Shown: positions 33,445-44,689 of the stretch, one piece after another
Position numbering within the stretch: position 1 is the first letter of the stretch
How the letters are laid out: every line of letters begins with the position of its first letter
NCBI RefSeq assembly: GCF_019703515.2
Contig: NC_059372.1
Span: 14,103,492 to 14,167,491, forward strand
DNA length: 64,000 nt
Source: Myxocyprinus asiaticus
Lineage: Eukaryota; Chordata; Actinopteri; Cypriniformes; Catostomidae
Direction: 5' to 3'
The notes under the pieces: generated by a model
Told to the model about the DNA's origin: nothing
Databases searched by the model: none
What the model saw: only the letters and a program-made list of their open reading frames with translations
Program-made: the position numbers and the translations under genes

Positions 33445-35017
33445 CTCTAAAATGGTGTATGTTTCCATCCACACCACAATATGACTGCTTGCATGCTTTA
33501 ATATCTGCATTCATAATCTAGACTCCCATCAGTGGTCATTTCTGAGCAGTGTTGGGGAAGCTGCTTTGAAACCTTAGCTGGATAACAAGATACTCATAAT
33601 TTAAAATAGTTACAGTCTAGCCAGTAGTTAGCCACACTGCACCACTAATAAACTCCATAACATATATAACTAAATATTGTAGAAAACAGCAGCATTTAAC
33701 TAACTAGATAGATAAAGTTTGTTAAGACAACCTTTAATGTTGGCTTGACAAAGTTTTGTCTGAAAGAAAGAAAGAATAATCTGTGTGTGGTTAGAGACTA
33801 TCAGAGACAGGCCACTTCTATTAAAATTAATGTGAGAAACTGGAATGCCCAACAGTCAACGGATATAGCAGAAATTAAATAGCCTTGAGTCAGTTTCTTA
33901 TCATTACTACAGCAGGGACAGTATGTAAAGTAAGTCAACAAATGTGCACTAAAAAGAAGACATTGATTGTGAATTTGAAGAATACATTATAAAAGTGTAC
34001 AACTACATCATATAATAATTTTTAAATCTGTTATTCCAGTTATTCAAGAAACTATAAAAACTTACGATCAAGTCAAGTACAGATCCAAATCATGATAAGG
34101 TTTATTTTTAGGTTAGGGGTTAAACCTGAAAAAGCATAATGGCATCGTTCATTGGTTCGTTTTTATTTTTCAACGGGAGTAAAATTTGTACCAATTTGTA
34201 CCATTTTTTATAATTTCGCCATCTTATAGTATTACTACTTGTATTACTTGTCATGACACCAGGTTGGAGCTACTGTGACACTACTGAAAAATATAGTTAT
34301 CTTACAGTAGTAACATTGCTAGTAGTAGTTTGTTACTCCTCAAATTTTCTAAATTAATAGGAAAAACATTTCCTGTTTCATTTGATCTAAAAATGACAAC
34401 ACCTGAAGAGTTTTGTGTACAGAAATAGTTATTGTAGGAATACGTTGAAGAGATGTTTCCAAAGGATGGGTTGATTTGCTAACAGTAAAGGCATAACAAC
34501 ATGAGGAAAATACAAAGGGAAAGGCACTCTTGATGTTTGAGTACTGACCTTGTGTTTTCTTTACAGCACAAGCATGCTTTTATGATGTCAGTGCTTATGT
34601 AGCTTGATGTCTTTTACTTTGAGTGGCACCACTCTTCACAAGCCATAGCAGGCAATGAGAAAAAAAAAAAAATGCTTCCTCCTCTCAAAAACATGCAAAG
34701 TGATGGCATATCAAACAAACAGCTTCAGAGTTGGCACAGTGACAGCAGAACGCTGTCTTCTTCCAGCTGAGGTATTTTAATAATGCCATCTCAGTGAAAG
34801 ACTGTCAAATATTACTTTTCTCGAACACCCAACTCCACCTCACCTAACAAAACAACCAGCTTCCTTCTGGTCCTGCTCTGGGTGTCCCTCTTATTACAGC
34901 AAAGGAAATTAAAATTTTGTTTTATGAGCATTAAGATTGAGACTGGATGGATAGAGGCTTCATAAAACATGAGGAACATTAGTATTCACCTCATGCCATT
35001 ACTACAGCAGGTCTGAT
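33445..35017. other. Mostly non-coding stretch with a hAT-like fragment
   Basis: At 33551-33710 AGTGTTGGGGAAGCTGCTTT begins a copy of the repeat also seen at 384 and 35576. The rest is AT-rich with a short A run at 34660-34672; nothing else recognised. Confidence 0.45.
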
Positions 35018-35041
35018 GTGGTGTCTTTTCTCTCTTGCCAG

Positions 35042-35138
35042 GCCTCAGATGTTCCTGTGCCAAACGTTATAGTGGTGGACTGGGAATTGGAGGGAGCAAA
35101 CACGCAGTGTATTACACTGGCAAAAGATCTGGTTCCAC
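35042..35138 (+). CDS. Candidate internal exon of an unrecognised host gene
   Basis: A pyrimidine-rich tract and acceptor (TCTTTTCTCTCTTGCCAG) end at 35041, and a consensus donor (GTAAGA) starts at 35139. The 97-base interval is open, entering in phase 0 and leaving one base over: 32 residues reading ASDVPVPNVIVVDWELEGAN and then TQCITLAKDLVP. The composition (hydrophobic strands, one cysteine) looks like a fold fragment and not a transposon. I do not recognise the protein. No partner exon is found elsewhere in the window, so flanking introns would be long. The open frame beginning at ATG 35018 starts inside the upstream intron and is not a proposed start. Confidence 0.55.
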
Positions 35139-35575
35139 GTAAGACATATAAAACTCATCAACACACAAACTCACATCTGAGTGGGTCAAAGTGTCTACAT
35201 AGAAATCATCACTCGCTTTTGATCTAGATAGATTTATTTTACATGTGTGCAATGAATATTGACATATCCTTTAACAAGTACTAAAGGTCATGATCTTACG
35301 GGATTTACCGCCATTGCACATGCCAATGTATTTTACTTATTTTTCTTGGAAAATGCATTTCAGTATGTACATTTTGAGCATCTCTGATGTTTTAAGGAAT
35401 AATTATGTACTCACATAAATTCACTTAACAGTTCCACCATTTAGCACACTGTATTTCCGTATATAGCAGTGTGCTGTCTATTGGTTTAGCTTTGCACCAT
35501 GAGTATTAAATAAAGTCATTGTCATTCTTTTCTGAGCAAACACATCAAATTTCAATGCAAATGAGACTCATTATC

Positions 35576-35760
35576 AGTGTAAGGAAAGCTACTTTGAAAC
35601 TGTAGCTTCCTAAGCTTCAAGCTACTAATCATTAAAAGTTGTTAAACTACAGTCAAGCGACTCTTATAATAAAAAGTAGTTAGCTACACTACAAGTTACT
35701 AACAAAAAGTAGCTAATTACATTGAAGCTATTTGAGGAAGAAAATATTTTTTAAATATAT
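35576..35760 (+). repeat. hAT-like MITE fragment (TACTTTGAAACTGTAGCTT family)
   Basis: Shares AGCTACTTTGAAA, AGTAGTTAGCTACACTACAA and AAGTAGCTAATTACATTGAA with the copy at 384-540. Only one end is evident. Confidence 0.5.
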
Positions 35761-36655
35761 TGTATATCAATTAGATTATTTTAGAAGTTAATTTTTAATT
35801 GCATAATTAAATCATATGACCAGATAACTATTTTTAATTAGGATGACACAACACTATTATGCTGACAACATTAAACTGAACATATACATTTATACTAAAT
35901 ATAAACTAATAATACACTCTATTTTATATTACTAAGTCAAAATATAGTTATAAACAGCAGCAGTTAATTCAATATTTTGCTTCAAAAATTAAGATGGGGA
36001 CATCTGGAAAAGGTTGGACAGGGGCTCAAAAGACTTAGTGAATAATGTATGTGCTAGTTGGAAAATGCATCTTGTTAGTGGAAAAATACTGAAAAAAATG
36101 TAGTTAAGTGAGTTACTCTCCCTCACTGCTCATTATAGAATGTGATGTATTCACTAAAGTCAGCAATATTTGCATGACATAACATAGCATTATTACTGTC
36201 CAAGGAAAGCAGGCTGTAAAGGCAATTTTATTTAAAAGGGATGTTTGTGTACATTTTAAATGTGGGCCGTGGATATTGACATATTCATTAACAAGTGCAG
36301 AGGGTCATGATCGTACCTCCTTTGAAGTCATTGGGTATTACTTTGCTTTCTTGTAAATGTTTTGGAACTTTGAGAAATTTTTGTGGAATAATGCTGTACT
36401 GCCGCAATATTAGGTACACTTTTTCAAGGCGCAGTTATAAATGTCCGGAACCCCATGTAATTCATAACAGCATCAAAGAACTTTATGCAAACTTTAGACA
36501 TAACCAAGCAAATATTTAATCACAACTTACTTATTATCACTTCTTACTCCATATCACTACCTATTACAGTATATGTAGGAATGGACTCATAAGCTGAGGG
36601 GAAAAAAAGGGAAATAATTGACATTTGTGAATTAATTCACTTAAGCTCCTCCCTT
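35761..36655. other. AT-rich non-coding stretch
   Basis: No exon or complete element recognised. Confidence 0.4.
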
Positions 36656-36659
36656 TTTG

Positions 36660-36885
36660 CTATAAAGACCAGCATAGCTGGTCACCAGTATATGTTGTGT
36701 TAGGGTACTGGTGTGCTGGTATTCCTATTAGGTTTTCAACTAGCTTAACCAGCAAGATTTCCTTGGTCAATCTGCATCACCAGAAAGATCATGCTGGTCA
36801 ACCAGCATCACCAGTGAAAAACAATGTTGAAAAACATAACTATGCAGTACCAGCATCAAACCAGCCTAAACCAGCATGGAAATTA
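36660..36885. repeat. CCAGCAT-rich repeat
   Basis: CCAGCAT, CTGGT and ACCAGC motifs recur with both orientations (GACCAGCATAGCTGGTCACC, GATCATGCTGGTCAACCAGC, AACCAGCCTAAACCAGCATG). Such palindromic CCAGCTATGCTGG repeats are scattered in fish genomes. The 73-codon frame across it is incidental. Confidence 0.6.
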
Positions 36886-36926
36886 AAGTATTACTATTAC
36901 TATTGTGGAATATCATAGACAGTTTT

Positions 36927-36957
<31 letters not shown>

Positions 36958-37585
36958 CATCCACTACAAATTACTAATTACTTTTCTAAAGATGTAATCA
37001 GATTACTGATTACTTCATGGGAAAAGTAATCACATTACTAATTACTTTATTGTTAAGTTACTTTCTTAAACATTTTCACAAAAAAAAACAAACAAAAAAA
37101 AAAAAAAATTCCACTCATCGATTTCAAAATAATGCATATATTTCCTTGTTATACTCAACACCACACATTTCTCGCTGACTCGTTATTGTCACAGAAACAC
37201 ACCAGACAATATGATTCATGTTTTAAATGTATTCTTCATATAATATGTGCGAAATATGTGTTACCCAAGTAATGCATTAGTGTTACATAAGGTGAAGTAT
37301 GTAACTTATTTTATGTCAAAATACTTTCTACTATCCCACTTTATTGCTCATTGACAAATATAAGTAAGCCATTCGTGGGTTTACTTCCCCCAAAGTATAA
37401 ACACTGAGCCTCCACAGGCACTATCAAAACATTAATGTTTACGTTTTGACCGCTCAGCTCCACCAGTCCCTTTTTAGCTCAACCTATAGCATAAAATTTT
37501 GGGCATGGCTACTTGTTTACTAGTTGTTAATATGAACAACTATGACAGACGTTACAGAGGAAAATAAATTTAGCTTTGCCTACAG

Positions 37586-37700
37586 ATGTTAAAGCCAAAA
37601 TTCGAAGACTTGTTAAAGAGAGACAGAGAAAGGAGTAAAAACAGAGCATTTACAAGGTGGATGACTTTGAGGGAATTTTTTGGGTTCAAGGTATTGCCAC
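37586..37700 (+). pseudogene. Third copy of the RW-LRE-FGFK domain
   Basis: The frame from ATG 37586 reads LKRDRERSKNRAFTRWMTLR then EFFGFKVLPHKLA, aligning with ARSRINIGEAFQRWTDLREL at 41.6 kb and WRQLRDLKGFK at 29.4 kb: basic helix, RW pair, LRE and GFK. It lies in a TTAA-type element remnant. Acidic and hydrophobic residues after GFK are lost. Confidence 0.45.
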
Positions 37701-38399
37701 ACAAGTTAGCTCATTACTGTCGAGCTCCAGATAAATTTGTAAGATACTCGTATCATTATGCTTACTAGTTACAACCATCCTACCTTTGAATCCCCCGCAC
37801 ACCCAGCTGCCTTTCAATCTGGCGATGTTATTGGTCGACCCGATTCCTCTGCCACGCTTTCTGTCCGGTGTGTATATGTTATAGTGGTCTTGTTTATTAC
37901 GACGTTAAACATTTATTACCTTTTATTTAGTATGGCCTATTTGTTAACAGGGAATTAGTGTGTGAAAGGCTGTGATGAGTCAAAGGGTGTTGGCAAAGGT
38001 TGTTTGAAAACATACTTTTTTTTTTTTAATTCCGTTTGGTGCCACTAGTAGCGCAGAAATTACCAGGGGTGTAAAGTAACAAATTACAAATACTCACATT
38101 ACTGTAATTAAGTAGTTTTTCACAGGAATTGTACTTTTTTAAGTAGTTTTAAAATTGTATATTTTTATTTTTACTTGAGTACATTTTAAGTGCTGTAACT
38201 GTACTTTTAATGTGCTATTTTCCCACCGTCTGTGTTTGCTACTTCCTTGTCCTGATTTTATTATTATCCATCAACATGATTGGCAAGGGAGAGTCTCATG
38301 ACTCCCGTCAAATCAAATCACATGTAAAAAACTTGAACGGCAGCTGTAGATTTGGCGCCAGCTGTTATGGATGTGGAGGATGCCTCAAACACATTTTCA

Positions 38400-38560
38400 A
38401 CATCTGAACATCACGGCCGCACCTGAAAGGGCTTTTTGCAGTGAAAAAGGCCAATTGCTTGATTGTGTCATGTGAGTTTAACTTGCTCAAGCCAGATAAC
38501 AGCATTAATCCTGCCTCTAATTTGAAGAAACATATCGAGATAAATTTCATATTTCTGCTT
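38400..38560 (+). pseudogene. hAT BED-finger remnant
   Basis: In broken frames the sequence reads GLFAVKKANCLIVSCEFN then KPDNSINPASNLKKHIE, resembling the BED zinc finger at the N-terminus of hAT transposases (cysteine pair, then S-NLKKH). The second zinc cysteine is not conserved. It follows a hAT-like end at 38066. Confidence 0.4.
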
Positions 38561-38799
38561 ACTGGATTCTGTGTTTCTTTAACGTAGCCTGTAATTTAGC
38601 TATCTATCACTGAGATTATTGCGTTGATGTGAGATTAAGGCAATGTTATCAATAGGGCTGGGCGATAAAACAATCTTGGTGCTTAGCACCGTAATTGCTG
38701 CTTGCAGCTATATTTTAAAATGTATTGCTTTTTGACTTAAAAAGTAATTAGTTACTTTAAACAATTAGATCAAATTACACTCAACACTGATCATAGGTA

Positions 38800-39100
38800 G
38801 TAAAGGATACATATACGCTGCCTTCAAAATCAACCAGATTTTTAGACAGGATATTTCACAAACCATTGGATTTGGACATGGCTCAATGCCTTCCTTCCTC
38901 AGTTTTCAGACCCAGTCTTAGTGTTTTTGGCCTAAATGAAGAACACAAACTCTTATTTGGTGTCTAGATCACAGCGCAATTCAAGTACCCACAGATCTCC
39001 TCCAATCAGAGCGGAAAAAACGCCAGTGCGTTTAAAAGGTCACTCAGATATATTCTACATATGTCCTTCCATCATTCGCACCTCTACCTGAGCTCTTTTA
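38800..39100. other. Non-coding stretch without recognised element
   Basis: No repeat hallmark or exon seen. Confidence 0.35.
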
Positions 39101-39109
39101 CTGTAGCTT

Positions 39110-39540
39110 TAGGTAGCTTCTACTGACAGCCTTGGAGAGTGACAGATAAGAGGGAATAATTAATTTATCAGAGGAGACCAGACTCTAATCCCCGGTGTCC
39201 CGGTGATAAGGCTGTTTTTTTCACTCTCTCCCCATCCTTTAGATCTCGTCTGGTGATAGAGAGCTCTCCCTCAGCAGGTTCCCATTAATAAGCCTGTCAC
39301 TGAGGCCAGAGAGAGACCATCCGGGGCAGGTTATCTCCTATCCGCACACCCACGTCTCCCCCTGACAGCCGGCTGCCCGTTCAGCGGCCCTTTGAAACCA
39401 CGGCAGCACGGGGTCTTTTCTGCAGGCCTTCGAGGCAGCACTGTTATTTGAACTGGCTAATTCCAGCATGGGGGGGCGGCTGACATGCCTGTCGGCACAG
39501 GGTGGGATGGACTGAGGGATGGAACTCACCAGGGGTTGAA
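39110..39540. other. GC-richer single-copy block, possible conserved non-coding element
   Basis: Contains GATAATTAATTTATCAG-like sites (GGGAATAATTAATTTATCAG), CCCATTAATAAGCCTGTCAC and a dense GC part at 39350-39470, without repeat hallmarks. It is the most enhancer-like block in the window by composition. Frames on both strands lack domains. Confidence 0.35.
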
Positions 39541-39740
39541 TTTTCAAAACATTTCTTTTGTGAGAGATCTAAATGCAGAGGGATTTGGTTTCTCTTTTTC
39601 ATGTTCCTCCTTTTCATTTCTAGCCATCTCTTTTGGGTTTTTAACAGACGCAAGCATGTTTGTGTGTGTTTTATATTGTGTGTGTGTATGTGCCAGTGGC
39701 GCTTTTCCAAAGTGCGAAAGCACAGATGTCATTTATAAAT

Positions 39741-40406
39741 GAAAAAATGTGTGCGTTCAGATTTTTATATTTTTTTATTTTTTTTTAATTTTGGTGTTTG
39801 TAATGTTCCTCCCTAAACTATTTGTAAACAGTGAAACTAATTTTAAAGGTAAATAAATAATGACATATTATTAATTTTTGTAGGTAAACTATACTTTTAA
39901 AGCAATGGCACCTGGTGTGTGCTTATACTGTGTGTGTCTGTTCATGGATTTAAATGCCCCTCACAGTGTGGGTGGCTTTTGTTTGTATGTTTTTTCCATC
40001 TGTGCAGTTCTGCCTGGTAGCATGAGCATGGATTTGTCAGCCCTGCACAGCACGATGTGTGTGTGTCTGTGAAGAAGTGATGAGGTCAATAATGAAGGTT
40101 GATATCATGTGGGAGTTTAAGCGGACAGAGTCTTTAATAAATAATAACCTGTGTGATTGAAGCTTTGCCAGCTTCTGTACACAGATGGAGGTCTCCTTCA
40201 TTTCTGGAAAATGTATTAAAATATCTTTCAAAAGAAGTAATTGAAAACCTAGGGACAAGATTAACAACTTGATGGTTGTTAGAATGTAATCATTTATGAA
40301 TAACAATGCTCAAACTATTTTGTATTCTCATGAATATTTCAAATGTCAAATATTAATCAGATATGAGATGGAATTTAACTTGCAGATAAGAGGTTAATGC
40401 TACACA
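39741..40406. other. AT-rich non-coding stretch
   Basis: Short (GT)n at 40057-40069; no exon recognised. Confidence 0.4.
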
Positions 40407-40487
40407 GTGGCGTGTCTAGACTTTTTTGACTGGGGTGGCCCATGTAGGGCACAGAAAAGGGTGGCATGAAGCGTAACTCAACATCCC

Positions 40488-40520
<33 letters not shown>

Positions 40521-40540
40521 TTATTATTATTATTATAAGA
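40407..40540. repeat. hAT-type terminus followed by (AAT)n(ATT)n
   Basis: CAGTGGCGTGTCTAGACTTT then GGGGTGGCCCATGTAGGGCA resembles one end of fish hAT elements; the other end was not located. A perfect AAT then ATT array (40495-40535) follows and can fold on itself. Confidence 0.5.
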
Positions 40541-40902
40541 TATGTAAATGTTCAGGAATTTCAAGTCAAATTGTATTTAGTTAAATAATTGATTAATTGT
40601 TATTACAATTTAATATTGCAAAACACAGTAGACTCCAAATAACATATCTTTTTTACATTATGTATTTTTTCAGTATAATTATTATGGATGTACTTTTAAA
40701 ACTGCATAAATATTATGGACACTGCTAATATTGTTACTGTCTCTTTAAGAACAGTGTATCATGTAACATTGAACACACAGTAGTTCTATGTAGTTTTGTA
40801 GAGTTTTGGAGAGATGAAGCTACCAAGGCGTGATGTTATACTTTCAAATAGGCTATTGTTTTATTTTGAGATAATAAAGAAGATACTGAAGATATTTCTT
40901 AA

Positions 40903-41885
40903 AGGTGAAGTAAGCGATTCCTGAGAAAAACTGTTGATATTTGAACTCAACAGCCAAACAAACACACCCCTCCCTTCAATGCTCCTTCAGAAGCTCCGCC
41001 CCCAAATTCATGCATGCGCATTGCCAAGGTGATGACACTAACAACTGGGTGAATTGAAGCAAAATAATAATATAAAACGTAAACGCAAGCATAAAAACAC
41101 AGCATGCAAAACAGTTAGATGTTTAGTTTGATTTGACAAAAACACATAAAAAACTACAGTGACCGAAGAGGACAGTAGATTTGTAGCTAAGCTAACAAAG
41201 AAGCTAACGTTACCTAGCATAACATTTCAATTTATGTATCAATCCAGATAATCCCACTGTGCTAGCAAACTTGTTTTTTTAGGCCATCATGGCTATAAAA
41301 ATCTTTGCAAACATTGTATGGACAAATACCATGATATAGAGCGAACAACAACACAGCAAGTAATGTAAATAACGTTAGCATGGTAGCTGGTTAGCAAACT
41401 GTTGCTACAGTTGCTGTTGAAAAGATAACACGCAGAGAGGACGAGACGGTTTCCCATAGCCAGCACATAAGCTCCAGACAGTGACACTCACAACTATCCT
41501 GCTACTATAGCTAACATCACAACAACAGCATATCTTGGTTCTGTGAAACATAGCAAAACTAATGTTACCCACTTATCAAGCAGAAACAGAGCAACCTCTG
41601 CATCCTTCTGCAGGCCTTTCAGCTCTCGCAGGTCTGTCCACCGTTGGAAAGCCTCTCCGATGTTTATGCGGCTCCTAGCCCTTGCCTGATCATACCCCTT
41701 CTTTTTTATTTTATATTCGTCTGACCTTTTTCTCTTGGGGTGTTTCTCGGCCATCTCTCTTGCTTGGAGTTCAGCAAGTTAGCATTAGCCAGATTTACCC
41801 TCTCTCTTCTTCTTCTAATGAATTTCCCCCTTGCTCACTTCTTCATTTACCCCAATTGTAACCAAAATAAGTAAGTAGTGCAGCT
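40903..41885 (-). mobile_element. TTAA-flanked DNA transposon carrying a small domain gene
   Basis: TTAA lies directly at both ends (40899-40902 and 41886-41889). The ends AGGTGAAGTAAGCGATTCCT and (inverted) AGCTGCACTACTTACTTATT are related but diverged. The element is 983 bases. It encodes the small basic frame on the minus strand at 41494-41754. TTAA duplication suggests Kolobok or piggyBac type; no catalytic transposase is present, so it is either non-autonomous or one part of a split gene. Confidence 0.65.
41571..41754 (-). CDS. Small basic RW-LRELKG domain, first exon-like
   Basis: From ATG 41754: MAEKHPKRKRSDEYKIKKKG, then YDQARARSRINIGEAFQRW, then TDLRELKGLQKDAEVALFLL. A basic lysine/arginine-rich N-terminus (possible nuclear signal) is followed by an amphipathic helix. 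The frame runs on to 41494 but becomes hydrophobic and unlike relatives just after FLLDK, where the 29.4-kb copy has a splice donor. The coding part therefore probably ends near 41572. The domain recurs in fish genomes next to TTAA-type elements (my recollection, unverified); the function is unknown. The intact start makes this the least damaged of three copies. Confidence 0.5.
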
Positions 41886-41899
41886 TTAAATATTGTTCT

Positions 41900-42150
41900 G
41901 TTTTTCACACAAAGCTATAATATGGCTTCAGAAGACATAACACACAAGTATAGCACTATGGACTATTTCATGATACATTTATGGTGCTTTTTTGTCTTCT
42001 CTGGAGCTTGACAGCCCCTTGCCTACCACATTATTTCTATGGAAGAGAAGTTCTTCCACAGAAGAAAGACAAATAGTTTGGAAGGACATAAGATTTAGTA
42101 AATTATGACAGAATTTTATTTTGTGTGCTTTTTTAACTATTCCTTTTAGA
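41900..42150 (-). repeat. MITE fragment of the GATAGTTCACCC family
   Basis: Includes GGCTTCAGAAGACATAACAC, a TGGTGCTTTTTTGTCTTCTC middle, and the arm GAAGGACATAAGATTTAGTA then ATGACAGAATTTTATTTTGT. The other arm is absent. Confidence 0.6.
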
Positions 42151-43098
42151 CAAACAGATGTTTTGGGAGAGTTCAGGGGATGCTTAGGGGTCGTTCACAC
42201 CAAATGTATTTTTGCATTTGTCCATGCAAATCTCATCTCACAGCAAATGTTTTTCTCATTTATTTAATTTAATGTATTTATTTATTTGGACATTGTGTCA
42301 AGTTTAAAAGTACTTGAACTATTAAAACATCTTGAGACACCTACGTTTATGGCAGCCTTTTTTTTTTTTTTTAAACAAGGATGCGTTCGGTGTGACAGCC
42401 CGTTAATCAGCTGATGGTTTTAACAATGGCCCTTACTGCACTACCAGTTACTGACTCTACAATACTAACATGCTAAACAACCAGTCAGCATCTATTACCA
42501 TATCATATTGCATATTGCATATTACTTATTATGTACATATGTATTCTTGCATTTTACTTACATTTTACTGTTTCAGTGTGCTGACGGCACACTGCACGAG
42601 TGTTTGTAGCTTGCTAGCCTGCTTAGCATTGCTTATTCTTATCCTTATACATTCATTGATTTATCCTTTGCCATTTTACCGCATGCTTCGGGTTTTTCTG
42701 CTTTTCTACTGTTTCATCTGTGTGTATTATACCGCCACACCTGTTTCCCTCGTTTTTGTTTCTTTTTTTCCGCTTTTTTCCGCTTGTCTACATCTCGCAT
42801 CTCGACTGCGTACATTAGTTTTCTCCAATGTGTTTTACACAGATTAATGCATCAATCTCAAACATCTGCTGATTAGGAACCACATCGATCTCAAATCCTC
42901 GCTGCTCAAGAACAACCATAGCAACAACAACGACAAACAATTGCGGTAAGGAGTTAAAGACAACTAATATAAAGTGGGACCTAATTCTTAAATCTGAAGC
43001 CCAAAAATACTTTTATTACTTGGATGCAACCTGAGTAGATGCTTGATACTCAATCTTTTAGGAGAAAGCAGTAAGAGAGAAGATCAGTGGAATGTGAA
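42151..43098. other. Unassigned stretch with a hydrophobic frame
   Basis: A 125-codon frame at 42470-42847 is cysteine/leucine/tyrosine-rich, as T-rich DNA tends to give, and has no motif. The following AAACATCTGCTGATTAGGAA ... GCAACAACAACGACAAACAA could be a LINE 5' end, but nothing confirms it. A T run lies at 42358-42372. Confidence 0.3.
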
Positions 43099-43330
43099 GT
43101 TCCCTTATGACTCAGTACACTTGACATTGTGTTTGCTAACGCATATGGGGAGTGTTCTTCTAAACGACCTAGTTGAAATCTCTCTATATTAATGCCAATA
43201 TTCTAATATTGGCTATGGTATTTGAACCCCACCCTTTTAGGAGCGAAGCTGTCAGCTATAAAATTAGGCACACAAAAACCATTCCTCAGAATTTTCTTCC
43301 ATCAAAACAGCGATTCATCTCTCGTCTAGA
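43099..43330. repeat. Left inverted terminal repeat of the second DIRS
   Basis: Starts GTTCCCTTATGACTCAGTAC then TTGACATTGTGTTTGCTAAC. The first part pairs with the ICR (TTAGCAAACGCAATGTCAAG at 46209-46228). The later part (CTATATTAATGCCAATATTC) pairs with the right terminal repeat. Confidence 0.8.
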
Positions 43331-43511
43331 AGCCCTCTACTGCCTCATCGTTGACTATACGAGTCAGCAGACAGAATCTTCACGGCAACAAGAACATCAC
43401 TCCGCCTCGCCGCTTGACGCTTCGCTGTTGAACGGGCCATTTCAGCATCCTGATTCCCCACAGCGCTTCGGCAGATGTTGTTTTTCCTTATAAGCATGTA
43501 TATTTTTATTT

Positions 43512-43517
<6 letters not shown>

Positions 43518-43579
<62 letters not shown>
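43518..43579. repeat. (TA)n microsatellite inside the DIRS leader
   Basis: About thirty TA units upstream of the Gag start. Frames translating it as YIYIYI are artefacts. Confidence 0.95.
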
Positions 43580-43580
<1 letters not shown>

Positions 43581-43626
43581 TGTATATATCCAAAAGAGTC
43601 GCTTTCATGTTCGTGTCTTTTTGAAG

Positions 43627-44440
43627 ATGTCGTTCCGTAAATGCTCCTTGTGCGAAAGGCACATCTCACCATCAGATCAGCATGAGAGTGGCATTCTCTG
43701 TCTGGAGCGCACAGCCTCATCTCGTTCGGTGCTTCTGACACTGGGGATGATGATATCATGTCTGCATCAGGTGAGTTTTTAGTGGATGATGCTACCTCCC
43801 CTTCCCCCAGCAAGGGCGAGGAGAGTGTACGCTCCACTGACAAGGAGATGCTTTGCGTCCTTTCAAGGGAGGTCGAAGAGCTCGATATCGAGTGGTCTCC
43901 TCCAGAGGAACCTACACAATTGCGCCTTGATGAATGGTTCCTGCAGTCCAGAGCCGTCAAGTGACCACATCTTGTAGATCTGCCCTATTCTTCCCTGAAG
44001 TTCATAACGAACTGTCAAAATCCTGGCGTGCGCCCTATTCGGCTCACCCGCGCAGCGATTACATCCTTTCTAATGGGGATCATGGGGAAGAAAACGGTTA
44101 TGCCCAACTACCCCCTGTGGAGGAGGCGGTAGTGGCACACCTCTGCCCAGCGAGTAGCAGGGCGTGGAAATCATGCCCCATTCATCCTTCAAAGCCCTGT
44201 CGACTGATGTATGCACTGGCTGGAAGAGCATACTCAACAGCAGGCCAAGCTGGTTCAGCACTCCACGCGATGGTGGTGCTCTAGGTCTTTCAAGCCAAGC
44301 TCCTCAAGCAAATGGATGAGCAAGGCTATGATCCAGAGATATTCAAAGAGCTCCGCACTGCTACGGACTTAGCGCTGTGTGCCACGAAAGTCACTGCACA
44401 GGCCATTGGCAAGTCAATGGGCAGCCTGGTAGTTCTGGAT
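43627..44440 (+). pseudogene. DIRS Gag-like ORF1 remnant
   Basis: From ATG 43627: MSFRKCSLCERHISPSDQHE with a CxxC pair, matching the N-terminus of the 21.6-kb copy. After a frame change comes an acidic segment (MLCVLSREVEELDIEWSPPE). Then 43934-44284 gives ALAGRAYSTAGQAGSALHAM, a stop (CTCTAG), and FQAKLLKQMDEQGYDPEIFK with ELRTATDLALCATKVTAQAI. Several frame changes and stops break it. The helical segment equals that at 11544-11858. Confidence 0.8.
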
Positions 44441-44689
44441 CACTATTTTTCAAAATGTTGTTTCTGTGTCTCACATTTATATGAATGCAATAAAAAATGC
44501 AATAAATGCAGAAAAGAATACAGCACTCGTTGCACATGCACGAGACGCTTACACTTTCTCAATAAAGAGTTTTTTTCCTCTTCAAAGCCCACACACTGTG
44601 CACAACAGCTTCCCACTGGCGAGCGGCACATTATATCATACAATGAACAAAACCAAATTGCCCTCTGTCCCGTTACGTGGACACGTTGA

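Larger units (their letters stand above)
36929..38790. mobile_element. Composite of decayed TTAA-type and hAT-type elements
   Basis: After a poly-A run (36929-36957) comes TTACTAATTACTTTTCT-type sequence (36960-37075) whose counterpart, read inverted from about 38788, is CAGTGTTGAGTGTAATTTGA then AAAGTAACTAATTACTTTTT; these may be two ends of one hAT-like element. Between them, 37290 (AAGGTGAAGTATGTAACTTA) to about 38065 (CTAGTAGCGCAGAAATTAC) looks like a TTAA-type element lacking its right terminus. At 38066 another hAT-like end begins (CAGGGGTGTAAAGTAACAAA). The nesting order is inferred; duplications are not resolved. Confidence 0.4.

Noticed and set aside
42470..42847. 125-codon hydrophobic frame as a membrane protein
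   Set aside because: Composition is what T-rich DNA gives by chance; no splice sites, promoter or homologous motif were seen.
43345..43960. Frames of 89-172 codons through the (TA)n array
   Set aside because: They translate a microsatellite (YIYIYI); only the DIRS Gag frames on the plus strand have family support.
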